A DNA stretch of 19,862 nt from Mucilaginibacter cryoferens (lineage in GTDB: Bacteria; Bacteroidota; Bacteroidia; Sphingobacteriales; Sphingobacteriaceae). Below are positions 1 to 8,704 of this stretch, in pieces. The translations under genes and the position numbers were made by a program. Location of the stretch: contig NZ_JACHCR010000010.1 in NCBI RefSeq assembly GCF_014205845.1, positions 1 to 19,862 of the forward strand, in the 5' to 3' direction. The notes under the pieces were generated by a model that was given only the letters and a program-made list of their open reading frames with translations, was not told the origin of the DNA and made no database searches. Within the stretch, counting starts at the first letter, position 1. Each line of letters starts with the position of its first letter.

Positions 1-63
1 ATGTCACTTATCAATAACCAATTTAATAACTAACTTTGAAAACGCTTTTACACCATTTGCTGA

Positions 64-1053
<990 letters not shown>

Positions 1054-1063
1054 ATCAAGCATT

Positions 1064-1663
1064 ATGAAATTGCTATTCTTTGGCTATTCTCTTTTAACGA
1101 TGTGTACGGTATCTGGATATGCTAATGCTCAGCAAACCATGAGTAATAAAAAAGTACTGATCGTTTACTTCTCACGTACAAACAATACCAAAGCAATTGC
1201 TGAGATTATACATCAGCAGGTTGGTGGGAAATTGGTAGCATTAGAACTACAAAATTCTTACCCTGCAAATTACCAGGCCATAGTTGCCCAGGTAGCTAAG
1301 GAGGATGAATCTGGCTTTTTGCCGCCATTAAAAACAGAGATTGACAGCATTGAAAAATATGATGTCGTATTTATCGGCTTTCCCACCTGGGGGATGCAGT
1401 TGCCACCACCAATTAAAAGTTTTTTAAAGCAATATGATTTGAGCGGCAAAACGGTTGTTCCTTTCAACACCAATGCAGGCTACGGAGTGGGAAACTGTTT
1501 TGATACGGTGAAGAAACTGTGCCCCAAGAGCCATATACCTGAGGGCTTTTCTATTAAAGGCGGTATTGAAAGGGATGGCGTTTTGTTTGTAATGAAAGGT
1601 GAAAAAGAAGAAGAAGCAACAGTTAAAATTAAGAGCTGGCTAAAAAAAGTCAATATCCTTTAA
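1064..1663 (+). CDS. Exported flavodoxin-like protein
   Basis: Flavodoxin-fold protein of 199 residues that probably binds FMN and transfers electrons. The first strand and phosphate loop are clear (VLIVYFSRTNNT), followed by a flavodoxin-like middle (FIGFPTWGMQLPPP) and a later FMN-loop region (PFNTNAGYG). Translation can extend upstream to 935 in the same frame, but that overlaps the reductase; ATG 1064 is preferred because it lies just after the preceding stop and gives a typical signal peptide (Lys2, hydrophobic core, A-N-A before Gln-Gln, cleavage near residue 22). An internal ATG at 1139 would give a cytosolic form starting MSNKK, so dual localisation cannot be excluded. Partners are unknown; context suggests redox detoxification. 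Confidence 0.85.
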   Translation: MKLLFFGYSLLTMCTVSGYANAQQTMSNKKVLIVYFSRTNNTKAIAEIIHQQVGGKLVALELQNSYPANYQAIVAQVAKEDESGFLPPLKTEIDSIEKYDVVFIGFPTWGMQLPPPIKSFLKQYDLSGKTVVPFNTNAGYGVGNCFDTVKKLCPKSHIPEGFSIKGGIERDGVLFVMKGEKEEEATVKIKSWLKKVNIL

Positions 1664-1695
1664 CATAGCCGGGATTAAATAAAAACACTCAGAAA

Positions 1696-2271
1696 ATGAA
1701 AAAAGTAATCATCATTGGAGCAAGCGGGAGCCTTGCAGAATATGTTATTAAAGCCCTGAAACAACTCGCTGATGTTCAGCTTACATTGTTCGTCAGAAAT
1801 AAAAAAAGGCTAAATCCAGGTCTCGCCGGTGGATGCACCGTGGTTGAAGGCGATGCGATGGATTACAATAGCGTAAAAAACGCGGTTGCCGGTCAGGAAA
1901 TTGTTTATATAAACCTTGCGGGCAACCTGGAAACTATGGCAAAGAATATTGTAAAAGCAATGCAGGAAACAGGCGTGAAAAGAGTAATCGCCATCAGTTC
2001 AATTGGCATTTATGATAACCCTGCAAAATCAGTAGTAATGCCTTACCGCAAACTGGCCGACGTAATTGAAGCATCAGGATTGGAATATACCATCCTTCGG
2101 CCAGATTGGTTTACGGATGCCAATGAAATTGATTATGCGCTAACTAAAAAAGGAGAACCAGAAACAGGCGCAGCCATTTCAAGAAAAAGTATTGCGGCAT
2201 TTGTAGGCTCTGTCATCGAAAATCCAGATTTACATAAAAATGAAAATCTGGGTATCAGCAAACCACAATAA
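1696..2271 (+). CDS. NAD(P)H-binding Rossmann protein (NmrA/atypical SDR type)
   Basis: 191-residue protein of the NAD(P)H-binding, atypical short-chain dehydrogenase group. The dinucleotide-binding glycine motif is at residues 8-14 (GASGSLA) after a short beta strand. A conserved block VKRVIAISSIGIYD and the later LEYTILRPDWFTD are typical of the family. The usual catalytic Tyr-x-x-x-Lys is not obvious, as expected for members acting as redox sensors or using other residues. It begins 32 nt after the flavodoxin gene and is followed 32 nt later by the SnoaL-like gene, consistent with one transcript. The substrate cannot be read from the sequence. Confidence 0.85.
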   Translation: MKKVIIIGASGSLAEYVIKALKQLADVQLTLFVRNKKRLNPGLAGGCTVVEGDAMDYNSVKNAVAGQEIVYINLAGNLETMAKNIVKAMQETGVKRVIAISSIGIYDNPAKSVVMPYRKLADVIEASGLEYTILRPDWFTDANEIDYALTKKGEPETGAAISRKSIAAFVGSVIENPDLHKNENLGISKPQ

Positions 2272-2303
2272 AAACAATAAAAAATAAAGCAACAATTAAA
2301 ATC

Positions 2304-2741
2304 ATGTCATTAGAAATTTTAGAAGCAAAAGCGGCAATCAGAGAAGTATTTGATACTTACGCGATCTATTCAGATGAGGATAGGTTGGAAGACTATAAAA
2401 AATTGTTTATTCCCGATGCAAGGGTCATTATTTATTTCGATGGAAAATTAGGTTTTGACCTGCAGGGAACGGATAAGGTAATTGAAGTCTTTACAGCTTT
2501 TACCGTTAATGTCAAAACTAAATACCACATGAATGGGCAGCTTTTACTCAATGTAAATGGCGATAATGCCACCGGTATAGGTTATTGTAAAGCTCACCTC
2601 GTATCGGCTGAAGATGATAAGGAATATATCACAGAGCACTGCATCCGCTACGATGATACTTATGTTCGCGAAAACGGCAGTTGGTTCATCAGCCACCGTA
2701 TCTCGCATTTTAATATTGCAGATAAAAGATTATTACTTTAA
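2304..2741 (+). CDS. SnoaL-like (NTF2-fold) protein
   Basis: 145-residue protein of the NTF2-like superfamily, closest in pattern to SnoaL-type small cyclases, isomerases or dehydratases. It has an N-terminal helix (AIREVFDTYAIYSDEDR), a strand pair with an acidic pocket region (LFIPDARVIIYFDG), a conserved TKYHMNGQLLLNVNGDNATG stretch, and a C-terminal strand ending NGSWFISHRISHFNI. No signal peptide is present, so it should be cytosolic. The reaction is unknown; such proteins are common accessory genes next to reductases. The reading frame stays open for another 35 codons just beyond its stop, which is described separately. Confidence 0.8.
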   Translation: MSLEILEAKAAIREVFDTYAIYSDEDRLEDYKKLFIPDARVIIYFDGKLGFDLQGTDKVIEVFTAFTVNVKTKYHMNGQLLLNVNGDNATGIGYCKAHLVSAEDDKEYITEHCIRYDDTYVRENGSWFISHRISHFNIADKRLLL

Positions 2742-2774
2742 ACAAAAAGGTTAGTTAGCAGCAGGGTTGACGAA

Positions 2775-2849
2775 ATGCGCGAAAATCCGCCGAAGAAGCT
2801 GTTGCGCATCGGGAAATATTTGTTTGCCAACAGATCTGGCGAGTTGTAA
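2775..2849 (+). pseudogene. Possible 24-codon ORF or C-terminal gene remnant
   Basis: Between the SnoaL-like gene and the alcohol dehydrogenase, the frame immediately following the SnoaL-like stop (2739-2741) is open to a TAA at 2847-2849. From ATG 2775 it encodes 24 residues rich in Lys and Arg (starting MRENPPKKLLRIGKY). The stretch is more GC-rich than its flanks and looks protein-like. It could be the tail of a deleted gene, a C-terminal extension lost by a stop mutation, or chance. I do not recognise a family. Confidence 0.2.
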
Positions 2850-2912
2850 CCAGGAATGGGGCTTTACCTGAATGAAATACTGACTGAACAAAAAAATACC
2901 TATAAAAATAAT

Positions 2913-3965
2913 ATGGAAACTAAAAACATCAAAGCTTTCGGCACCACGGGTGCAAAAGAACTTTTAAAAGAAATGACCATAAAGCGCAGGGCATTAACAG
3001 CCCACGATGTGGAGTTTGAGATCCTCTATTGCGGTATTTGCCATTCGGACCTGCACCAGGCGCATAACGATTTTGGGGGTTCTGTTTTTCCAATGGTTCC
3101 CGGACATGAAATGGTAGGCCGCGTTACAGCTATTGGCAACCATGTTACCAAATTCAAAGTGGGCGATCTGGCTGGAGTTGGTTGTATTATCGACAGCTGC
3201 CGGGAGTGCGAATACTGCCAGCAGGATGAAGAGATGTTCTGTAAGGGCGAAGTACTTTCCTTCAACTCACCCGACAAATATTTAGGTGGTTCAACCTATG
3301 GCGGTTATTCGGAAACTTATGTAGCAGACGAGCGGTATGTATTAAGCATACCCGAAAGCCTGGATTTGGCCGCGGCCGCGCCGTTGCTTTGTGCCGGTAT
3401 CACCGTTTATTCGCCTTTCAAACACTGGAATATCGGTCCTGGTAAAAAGGTAGGGATTTTGGGAATTGGTGGTTTAGGCCATGTAGGTATTAAAATTGCC
3501 AAAGCACTTGGTGCACATGTTGTGGTGTTTACCACCTCTGATGCGAAAGTTGCAGACGCAGAGCGCCTGGGTGCAGACGAAGCGGTTCTTTCAACTAACC
3601 CGCAGCAAATGGAAAAACATATCGACACTTTGGATATGATCCTGGATACCGTATCAGCTAAACATGATATCAATACTTACCTGAACCTATTGCGCGCAGA
3701 TGGCACCGTTGTGTTGGTTGGGCTGCCACCGGAGGCATTGCCTATCAATCCGTTTAATGTGGTAATAGGCAGGCGTAGTTTTTCTGGTTCTAATATTGGC
3801 GGTATTGCCGAAACCCAGGAAATGCTGAATTTTTGTGCGGAGCATAATATCACTGCGGATATCGAGATGATCAATATTCAGGATATCAATGAGGCCTACA
3901 ACCGTTTGTTAAAGGGCGATGTACATTACCGCTTTGTAATTGATATGGCTTCGTTAAAGAAATAA
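2913..3965 (+). CDS. Zinc-dependent NAD(P) alcohol dehydrogenase (YahK/cinnamyl-type)
   Basis: 350-residue medium-chain zinc alcohol dehydrogenase, reducing aldehydes to alcohols with NADPH or NADH in the cytosol. Visible motifs in order: catalytic-zinc Cys and nearby His (CGICHSDLH), the GHEMVGRV motif with the His-Glu pair, four structural-zinc cysteines in CxxCxxC plus a downstream Cys (SCRECEYCQQDEEMFC), and the Rossmann glycine motif GIGGLGHVGIKIAKALG. Length is normal for the family. The frame also opens upstream at ATG 2856, but METKNIKAFG at 2913 matches the usual family start, whereas the 19-residue extension does not. A hairpin follows at 3981. Confidence 0.93.
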   Translation: METKNIKAFGTTGAKELLKEMTIKRRALTAHDVEFEILYCGICHSDLHQAHNDFGGSVFPMVPGHEMVGRVTAIGNHVTKFKVGDLAGVGCIIDSCRECEYCQQDEEMFCKGEVLSFNSPDKYLGGSTYGGYSETYVADERYVLSIPESLDLAAAAPLLCAGITVYSPFKHWNIGPGKKVGILGIGGLGHVGIKIAKALGAHVVVFTTSDAKVADAERLGADEAVLSTNPQQMEKHIDTLDMILDTVSAKHDINTYLNLLRADGTVVLVGLPPEALPINPFNVVIGRRSFSGSNIGGIAETQEMLNFCAEHNITADIEMINIQDINEAYNRLLKGDVHYRFVIDMASLKK

Positions 3966-3980
3966 TTGCTATCAACATAA

Positions 3981-4012
3981 AATGCTTCACTATAGTTAAA
4001 TAGTGAAGCATT
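3981..4012. terminator. Perfect 13-bp hairpin between ADH and SDR genes
   Basis: Arms at 3981-3993 (AATGCTTCACTAT) and 4000-4012 are exact reverse complements around a 6-nt loop. It begins 15 nt after the dehydrogenase stop and ends 16 nt before the next start. There is no long T-run after it, so it may be a weak terminator, an attenuator or an mRNA-stabilising structure. Confidence 0.5.
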
Positions 4013-4028
4013 AATAAATCAAATACCT

Positions 4029-4877
4029 ATGAAAACTAATGAATTAAATGTGATTGTTGTAATCGGTGCCGGATCAATAGGTCAGGCTATCGCCCGAAGA
4101 GTAAGCACAGGAAAACATGTGCTACTGGCTGATCTCAAGTTGGAAAATGCTAATGCGGCTGCAAAAGTTCTAAGCGAAGCAGGCTTTGAGGTAAGTACTG
4201 CTACAGTAGATATATCATCACGCTCATCTATTCAGGCCTTGGTAGAAAACGCCGTTTCGATAGGTAGTATTACCGGTTTGATACATGCAGCCGGTGTGTC
4301 GCCATCACAGGCTTCGCCGTCCACCATACTTCATGTCGACCTATATGGTAATGCCGTTATTTTGGAAGAGTTTGGTAAGGTGATCGCAAGCGGTGGTTCA
4401 GGAGTAGTAATTGCCTCGCAATCTGGACATCGCCTGCCTGCACTAACACCCGAGCAGAACAATGCATTAGCCACTACACCAGCAGATAAATTGTTGGCAT
4501 TGGACTTTCTTCAGCCTGAGCAGGTTAAAGATTCATTACACGCTTATCAATTATCGAAAAGAGGCAATTCATTACGGGTTATGGCTGAAGCTGTCAACTG
4601 GGGCAAGCGTGGGGCGCGTATCAATGCTATCAGTCCCGGCATCATCATTACACCGCTTGCCAAAGATGAACTGAACGGGCCGCGGGGCGAAGGCTATCGT
4701 CGAATGATCGACATATCGGCTGTTGGAAGAGCGGGAACGCCGGATGAAGTTGGAAATGTGGGGGCATTGCTGATGGGAAATGACGGAGCTTTTATAACTG
4801 GCAGCGACTTCTTAATGGATGGTGGTGTAACGGCCGCTTACTGGTACGGCGAACTTGCTCCTAAATCGACACCATAA
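4029..4877 (+). CDS. Short-chain dehydrogenase/reductase (SDR)
   Basis: 282-residue classical SDR, an NAD(P)(H)-dependent oxidoreductase. The cofactor motif is at residues 13-18 (GAGSIG), followed by an acidic residue in LLADLKLENA that may favour NAD(H). The NNAG-equivalent is HAAGVSPSQ, the catalytic Ser lies in VVIASQSGH, and the Tyr-x-x-x-Lys pair is Y173 and K177 (AYQLSK). The proline-glycine motif (SPGIIITPLA) and the C-terminal GSDFLMDGG are also present. A ~25-residue insertion separates the Ser and Tyr motifs, making it longer than the usual ~250 residues. It starts 63 nt after the alcohol dehydrogenase, across the hairpin. Substrate unknown. Confidence 0.92.
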   Translation: MKTNELNVIVVIGAGSIGQAIARRVSTGKHVLLADLKLENANAAAKVLSEAGFEVSTATVDISSRSSIQALVENAVSIGSITGLIHAAGVSPSQASPSTILHVDLYGNAVILEEFGKVIASGGSGVVIASQSGHRLPALTPEQNNALATTPADKLLALDFLQPEQVKDSLHAYQLSKRGNSLRVMAEAVNWGKRGARINAISPGIIITPLAKDELNGPRGEGYRRMIDISAVGRAGTPDEVGNVGALLMGNDGAFITGSDFLMDGGVTAAYWYGELAPKSTP

Positions 4878-4893
4878 CATTAACCAAAATATT

Positions 4894-5328
4894 ATGAAAA
4901 TAATCCTTTCAATCTTCTTTGTAGCGATTGCTTGCCATGGATTGGCCCAAACACCATCAGAAGCGGCTCTGCTTAAATTTTCTAACAAGATATTTAAATG
5001 GGAGACAGACAACCAAGTTGATTCCCTGGAAAAAACGTTCGAGCCCAAATTTGTAGTAGTTGGCGCAAGCGGCGAAATCCAAACAAAAAAAGAATATATA
5101 ACACGCCTAAGAGGCGGAAATTTTGTGCATAATGCCATTGATATACAAGATTGCAGTGCTAACATATTGAATAATACTGGCACGGTAATAGGTAAAGGCA
5201 TATTTACGGTGACTATCAACGGTAAAAAAGTGTCGTTACGTTTATCATACATCGAAGTGTTCACCAGGCCGGAACAACATAGATCATGGACTTTATTAGC
5301 GATGCATGCCAGTGCTTTACAAAACTAA
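4894..5328 (+). CDS. Exported DUF4440/SnoaL-like (NTF2-fold) protein
   Basis: 144-residue protein with a clear signal peptide (MKIILSIFFVAIACHGLAQ, cleavage before Gln19 or Thr20), then an NTF2-like domain of the DUF4440 type: helix EAALLKFSNKIFKWETDN, then FEPKFVVVGASGEIQTKKEYI, then beta strands ending with LSYIEVFTRPEQHRSWTLL. Translation also opens upstream at 4855, but that overlaps the SDR gene and would bury the signal peptide, so ATG 4894 is chosen. It lies 16 nt after the SDR stop and is the last gene of the + strand run. Function is unknown; a periplasmic ligand-binding or small-molecule role is plausible. Confidence 0.8.
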   Translation: MKIILSIFFVAIACHGLAQTPSEAALLKFSNKIFKWETDNQVDSLEKTFEPKFVVVGASGEIQTKKEYITRLRGGNFVHNAIDIQDCSANILNNTGTVIGKGIFTVTINGKKVSLRLSYIEVFTRPEQHRSWTLLAMHASALQN

Positions 5329-5436
5329 AAATTATTATACTATGGATTTAGTAAGTCACTAAAAATCAATATGTAAAGTATCTCGGATGCTTATTGTTGT
5401 AAAATTTGTATTAACCACCTGTCATCAGTACGGTAC

Positions 5437-5465
5437 AAGGGCAATACAAATCCCTGCGGCTCCAC
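5437..5465 (+). other. tRNA/tmRNA-like 3' end fragment
   Basis: The stretch has an AGGG/CCCT stem (5438-5441 with 5452-5455), a CAAAT T-loop-like segment, and an acceptor-like GCGGCTCCAC directly followed by a terminator. This is the layout of the 3' end of a tRNA or tmRNA gene. The loop is too long (10 nt) and no matching 5' acceptor strand (GAGCCGC) was found within the window, so it is at best a remnant. It could be a leftover attachment site; chance similarity is possible. Confidence 0.25.
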
Positions 5466-5466
5466 A

Positions 5467-5498
5467 AAAAAAAGACCTTCGTCAGAAGACCTTTTTTT
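5467..5498. terminator. Bidirectional intrinsic terminator
   Basis: An A-run (5466-5473) plus G pairs with C5491 and the T-run (5492-5498), then a 2x2 internal mismatch, then CTTC/GAAG (5477-5480 with 5485-5488) around a GTCA tetraloop. With a T-run on each strand it can stop the + strand reductase genes and the - strand modification genes, which converge here. Confidence 0.75.
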
Positions 5499-5514
5499 AT
5501 TAACGTTACCGGTC

Positions 5515-5596
5515 GGCGGATGAAATGTAAAGGCTATACAGGCGAAGCTTTTTAATTTGTTTTTAGCAGTGCGTCGGCCTTTACATGCCGTCCGCC
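5515..5596. repeat. Imperfect 20-bp inverted repeat (intergenic palindromic element)
   Basis: Arms at 5515-5534 (GGCGGATGAAATGTAAAGGC) and 5577-5596 match as reverse complements at 17 of 20 positions, with 42 nt between them. A further ATGTAAAAGGC-like copy lies on the - strand just beyond the right arm (about 5595-5606). It sits between the terminator and the end of the dioxygenase gene. It may be a REP- or MITE-like element or a second terminator structure. Confidence 0.45.
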
Positions 5597-5623
5597 TTTT
5601 ACATCATATTTTGTTAACCATTA

Positions 5624-6622
5624 CTATTGATCAACCCCGGCCGGGGCATAAGTAAAATATTGAACAAACCTTGGCTTTGAAGAGGTATTTGGGCTGCTGC
5701 CATGGGGCAATGCCTGGTGCCATATAATAAAATCACCAGCATTTGCAGCAATGGGAATGCAGCCGAGAGCATGCAAATCTTCTTTATACGGGTTTGCATG
5801 CTGGGGAAGACTACCAATCCACTTTTCAATGCGATGCTGAAAGCCGGGTACCAGGCTAAAAGCACCCTGGTTTTCTTGGGTATCAGCAAGGTAAAGAATC
5901 CCCTGTAACCCAAATGGAATGGGTAAATTTAACTCCGTATCCCAATGGAGCCGTGGCCCCGGGAATTTCCAACTATTAGTTTCTGGTGGATTAAACCCAA
6001 CCCTGTCTGCACTAACCCAAAGGTCGGTACGATTCCATAGCTGCGCAAAAGCCGAGCGAACCTTCTCCGAATTTCTGTTTTTTTCGAGGGTTGGATGCTG
6101 GAAAAGTTGTACCATTATGCCTTGTCTTGCCGGATGTTGGGTATACCATGTATCAGGGTTGCCTCTGTCAATTTCAATATACCTGCAAATTGTTTCGATG
6201 GTTTTTTCGCAATCCTCCTTTGGGATAGCATTTTTTAATATCAAATAACCATTTTGTTCCCAAAAAGCTAACTGTTCATCATCCAAAACTTTTGGAACAG
6301 CAATCAGTTCGGTGTTATTGTTATTTAAAATGATATTATTGAAACTGATGACATTTTCGGGCGATGGAATGCCATTTGTTTCAGTTACCCATTGTTCAAA
6401 TTGTTCAAAAGAAGGAGCAGTATAGAACAGGTATTTTATTGTCTGTTCAAGGCCTAACCCGAGGGTGAAAAGTAATGTTTTATCGAGCTGAAACTCGTCC
6501 CCAAATTCCCCTGATTCAATTTGGCCATTTCTTTTTAACATGCATTTATGCCAGTACCTTTTCAAATGCATTATCTGTAGTTGTCCAACCTCTTCAAAAG
6601 GCGTTAATAATAAATCGGGCAT
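5624..6622 (-). CDS. PhyH-family Fe(II)/2-oxoglutarate dioxygenase
   Basis: 332-residue phytanoyl-CoA dioxygenase-like enzyme, expected to hydroxylate a small molecule or residue using O2 and 2-oxoglutarate. The PhyH core runs from about residue 112 (FWEQNGYLILKNAIPKEDC) to the C-terminus. Iron ligands are H226 and D228 (LHWDTE) and H307 (LPHGSSPN), and R318 (KPRFVQYF) fits the 2-oxoglutarate anchor. The first ~100 residues lie outside the core, include an Asn-rich linker, and match nothing I recognise. It is the last gene of the - strand cluster, 39 nt after the formyltransferase, and is followed by the palindromic element and terminator. The catalytic site looks intact. Confidence 0.88.
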   Translation of the reverse strand: MPDLLLTPFEEVGQLQIMHLKRYWHKCMLKRNGQIESGEFGDEFQLDKTLLFTLGLGLEQTIKYLFYTAPSFEQFEQWVTETNGIPSPENVISFNNIILNNNNTELIAVPKVLDDEQLAFWEQNGYLILKNAIPKEDCEKTIETICRYIEIDRGNPDTWYTQHPARQGIMVQLFQHPTLEKNRNSEKVRSAFAQLWNRTDLWVSADRVGFNPPETNSWKFPGPRLHWDTELNLPIPFGLQGILYLADTQENQGAFSLVPGFQHRIEKWIGSLPQHANPYKEDLHALGCIPIAANAGDFIIWHQALPHGSSPNTSSKPRFVQYFTYAPAGVDQ

Positions 6623-6661
6623 AGGTGGCTATATAACTAATAAAATATAAATTATTCTGTT

Positions 6662-7624
6662 TTAAGGGGTGATAGTTAGGCCAAATAAACTTGCAGCGCT
6701 TTCAAAGCGCTCGCCTGCAGCAATACCGAGGGCCGCTAGTTTAAAACCCGAAAATATACCTTCGGAAGATTGAATAATATTAATTCGTAAATACTGCATG
6801 TTTTTGCAGGCAACAATTATTCCATAGTTTATATCGGCATGTACTATTGAACCCGCAATGGCTTCGGTAGGGTTATTTACCTGTACCTGATTAACCTCCA
6901 GTATTCTGAATGGTTGCCCCCTGAACAATGTTACAGCCCCGCCATAGTCGGGATTAGTAGCATTAACCAGGTTTTCAATTTCCCTGGCCGATTGCGTTTC
7001 CCAATTAATTTTAAGGTCATCAATAGCAGGGCCCGGAAAATAACTTGCTTTACTCTCATTTTGCGGGTAAAGCAGCTCATTGCCTGTATTGATCAGTTTC
7101 TCAATTCCTTTTGCAATAAGCTGAGTGCTTGCCATGGCTAAACGCCCACTGTATAAACCAAAGGTATCATTAGGTTCAATAGGTATCTCCTGTTGAACCA
7201 ACATTGGGCCGTTGTCGTAATCTTCCGTCATTTGATGGATGGTTATCCCCCCAGCATTTTCCCCGTTTTTTATTTGCCAAAACACTGGCGATTTGCCCCG
7301 GTAAGCAGGCAACAGACTGAAATGTATATTATAAAAACCAAACTTTGGAATGTTAAGCAATTCGGCCGGGAGCTTGTAGGCGCACCCAAATACTAATACA
7401 ACTTCAGGTTGCGATTCAATAAGCCAATTTTTAAACCCGGTTAACAGTTCATCTCTTAAAAAACGTTTAAAAGGTACATTCAAATGTTGCGCATTAACCT
7501 CAACAGGGATATTGTTTTTATCGGGTTTGCCAAGGGAAACAACACTATGAAGCATCTTTTGCCCCGATAGATAATGCATAGACGGTACAGAATATAGGCC
7601 ACCAGTTAATAAGGTTATTTTCAC
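6662..7624 (-). CDS. Formyltransferase (Fmt-like fold)
   Basis: 320-residue formyltransferase using 10-formyl-tetrahydrofolate to formylate an amine. Catalytic residues are N99 and H101 (FYNIHFSLLPAYRG) and D137 (EDYDNGPML), with the same spacing as in methionyl-tRNA formyltransferase (N106, H108, D144 in E. coli). A C-terminal Fmt_C-like region begins near residue 205 (AIDDLKINWETQSAREIENLVNA). The location beside a sulfotransferase and two dioxygenases, and the divergence of the N-terminal part from true Fmt, argue for a dedicated tailoring enzyme for an amino sugar or other amine rather than the housekeeping tRNA enzyme. It lies 63 nt after the sulfotransferase gene. Confidence 0.87.
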   Translation of the reverse strand: MKITLLTGGLYSVPSMHYLSGQKMLHSVVSLGKPDKNNIPVEVNAQHLNVPFKRFLRDELLTGFKNWLIESQPEVVLVFGCAYKLPAELLNIPKFGFYNIHFSLLPAYRGKSPVFWQIKNGENAGGITIHQMTEDYDNGPMLVQQEIPIEPNDTFGLYSGRLAMASTQLIAKGIEKLINTGNELLYPQNESKASYFPGPAIDDLKINWETQSAREIENLVNATNPDYGGAVTLFRGQPFRILEVNQVQVNNPTEAIAGSIVHADINYGIIVACKNMQYLRINIIQSSEGIFSGFKLAALGIAAGERFESAASLFGLTITP

Positions 7625-7687
7625 GTAATAAAATTTAGTATTTATGGGAGGTTTTTGCTGGCAAAATAAAAATTAAAAATAGGTTTA

Positions 7688-8704
7688 TTATTGCATTGCT
7701 ATTCTTTTTTCATCTAATATATCGTATAACTCCATTGCTTCATTAAGGTAAGAGGGGGCATCGGTTAAGGCTTCCTCACTAAAATGCTCACCTGGTTTTT
7801 TTGAGTGGTAATGACTTCGTTTCTCCATATTTTGAAGATCTTCCATACTTAGGCGGATGCTAGAAAAAGCAGCAACTTTTTTGATCATCTGCATTGGGCC
7901 TTCATTATAATTAAGAAATAGGCAATTGTTATCACTTGCGGCAATTTCCAGGTATTTGCTTAAATAGCTTGTAAGCACATTTGCCAGGTAAATCCCGGGG
8001 TTGTGGCCAATCTCTTCGGCTTTAAAACCAAATAATTGTGGTTCAAGCATTCCTGGTACAGCCTGCATTCCCGGCATTTTACTATGCGACTTGAAAACCT
8101 CATCAGGCCTGCGGTAAATTAAAATAAAAGGTACTTTTGGGTAAAGCTGCCTCAATTGCTTGTAAAAAAATATATGCCAGCTGTCTGCTTTAATAAATAG
8201 ATGCTTTTCTTTTTTACCAAGTGATGCTGTTGGGCTTGTTATTGCCTGTGAATAATATTTAAAAGCAGTTGTAAGTAAGTTATTTATCTCAGTTTCTTTA
8301 AAATAGGGTTCTTTGAAGGGTAACCTGAGTATATCGTCAAAAAAAGGAACTTCTGATAAAACAATATTTTCTATCGATGTAGCCAGAAGCTGCGAAACAA
8401 GGGTTGAGCCACAGCGCGAAATATGGAAGATAAAGGCGGCAGGTTCAACCTCATTTAAATCCTGTGCCCATGCCTTCACCATCTCCAGATTGCTAACAGA
8501 CGGAAAGGTATAATTCCGGGCATGTGCCGACCTGCATTTTAAAATAGTTTCATCAAAAAAAGGTTCTGTAAACCTATTCCCATAAGTATTTAGCCAGTGG
8601 CATTGTAATAGGCCATCAACCGTTATAAGTTTGTAGGGAATCCAGTTCTCAATTTTAATTGCTCCCATAACTTGTTTCTTAACCTTAAACAGCGTCGCTG
8701 CCAT
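7688..8704 (-). CDS. Sulfotransferase family protein
   Basis: 338-residue P-loop-type sulfotransferase, expected to transfer sulfate from PAPS to a hydroxyl or amine. The 5'-phosphosulfate loop is at about residues 93-103 (FHISRCGSTLVSQ, with R97, G99, S100, T101) and the 3'-phosphate-binding segment at 194-208 (ILIYRRPDEVFKSHS, R198/R199 and Ser206 or Ser208). No transmembrane segment is evident, so it is probably cytosolic. ATG 8704 overlaps the end of the upstream hydroxylase gene by 20 nt; the alternative ATG at 8668 would avoid the overlap and remove 12 residues. The overlap points to translational coupling. Substrate unknown. Confidence 0.88.
   Translation of the reverse strand: MAATLFKVKKQVMGAIKIENWIPYKLITVDGLLQCHWLNTYGNRFTEPFFDETILKCRSAHARNYTFPSVSNLEMVKAWAQDLNEVEPAAFIFHISRCGSTLVSQLLATSIENIVLSEVPFFDDILRLPFKEPYFKETEINNLLTTAFKYYSQAITSPTASLGKKEKHLFIKADSWHIFFYKQLRQLYPKVPFILIYRRPDEVFKSHSKMPGMQAVPGMLEPQLFGFKAEEIGHNPGIYLANVLTSYLSKYLEIAASDNNCLFLNYNEGPMQMIKKVAAFSSIRLSMEDLQNMEKRSHYHSKKPGEHFSEEALTDAPSYLNEAMELYDILDEKRIAMQ

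Noticed and set aside
2856..2912. Upstream start for the alcohol dehydrogenase
   Set aside because: The 19-residue extension (MGLYLNEILTEQ...) does not match the family, whose members begin as METKNIKAFG does at 2913.
6662..7624. Housekeeping methionyl-tRNA formyltransferase (fmt)
   Set aside because: The catalytic triad and spacing fit, but the N-terminal region and the neighbours (sulfotransferase, dioxygenases) do not match the usual def-fmt context, so the gene symbol was withheld.
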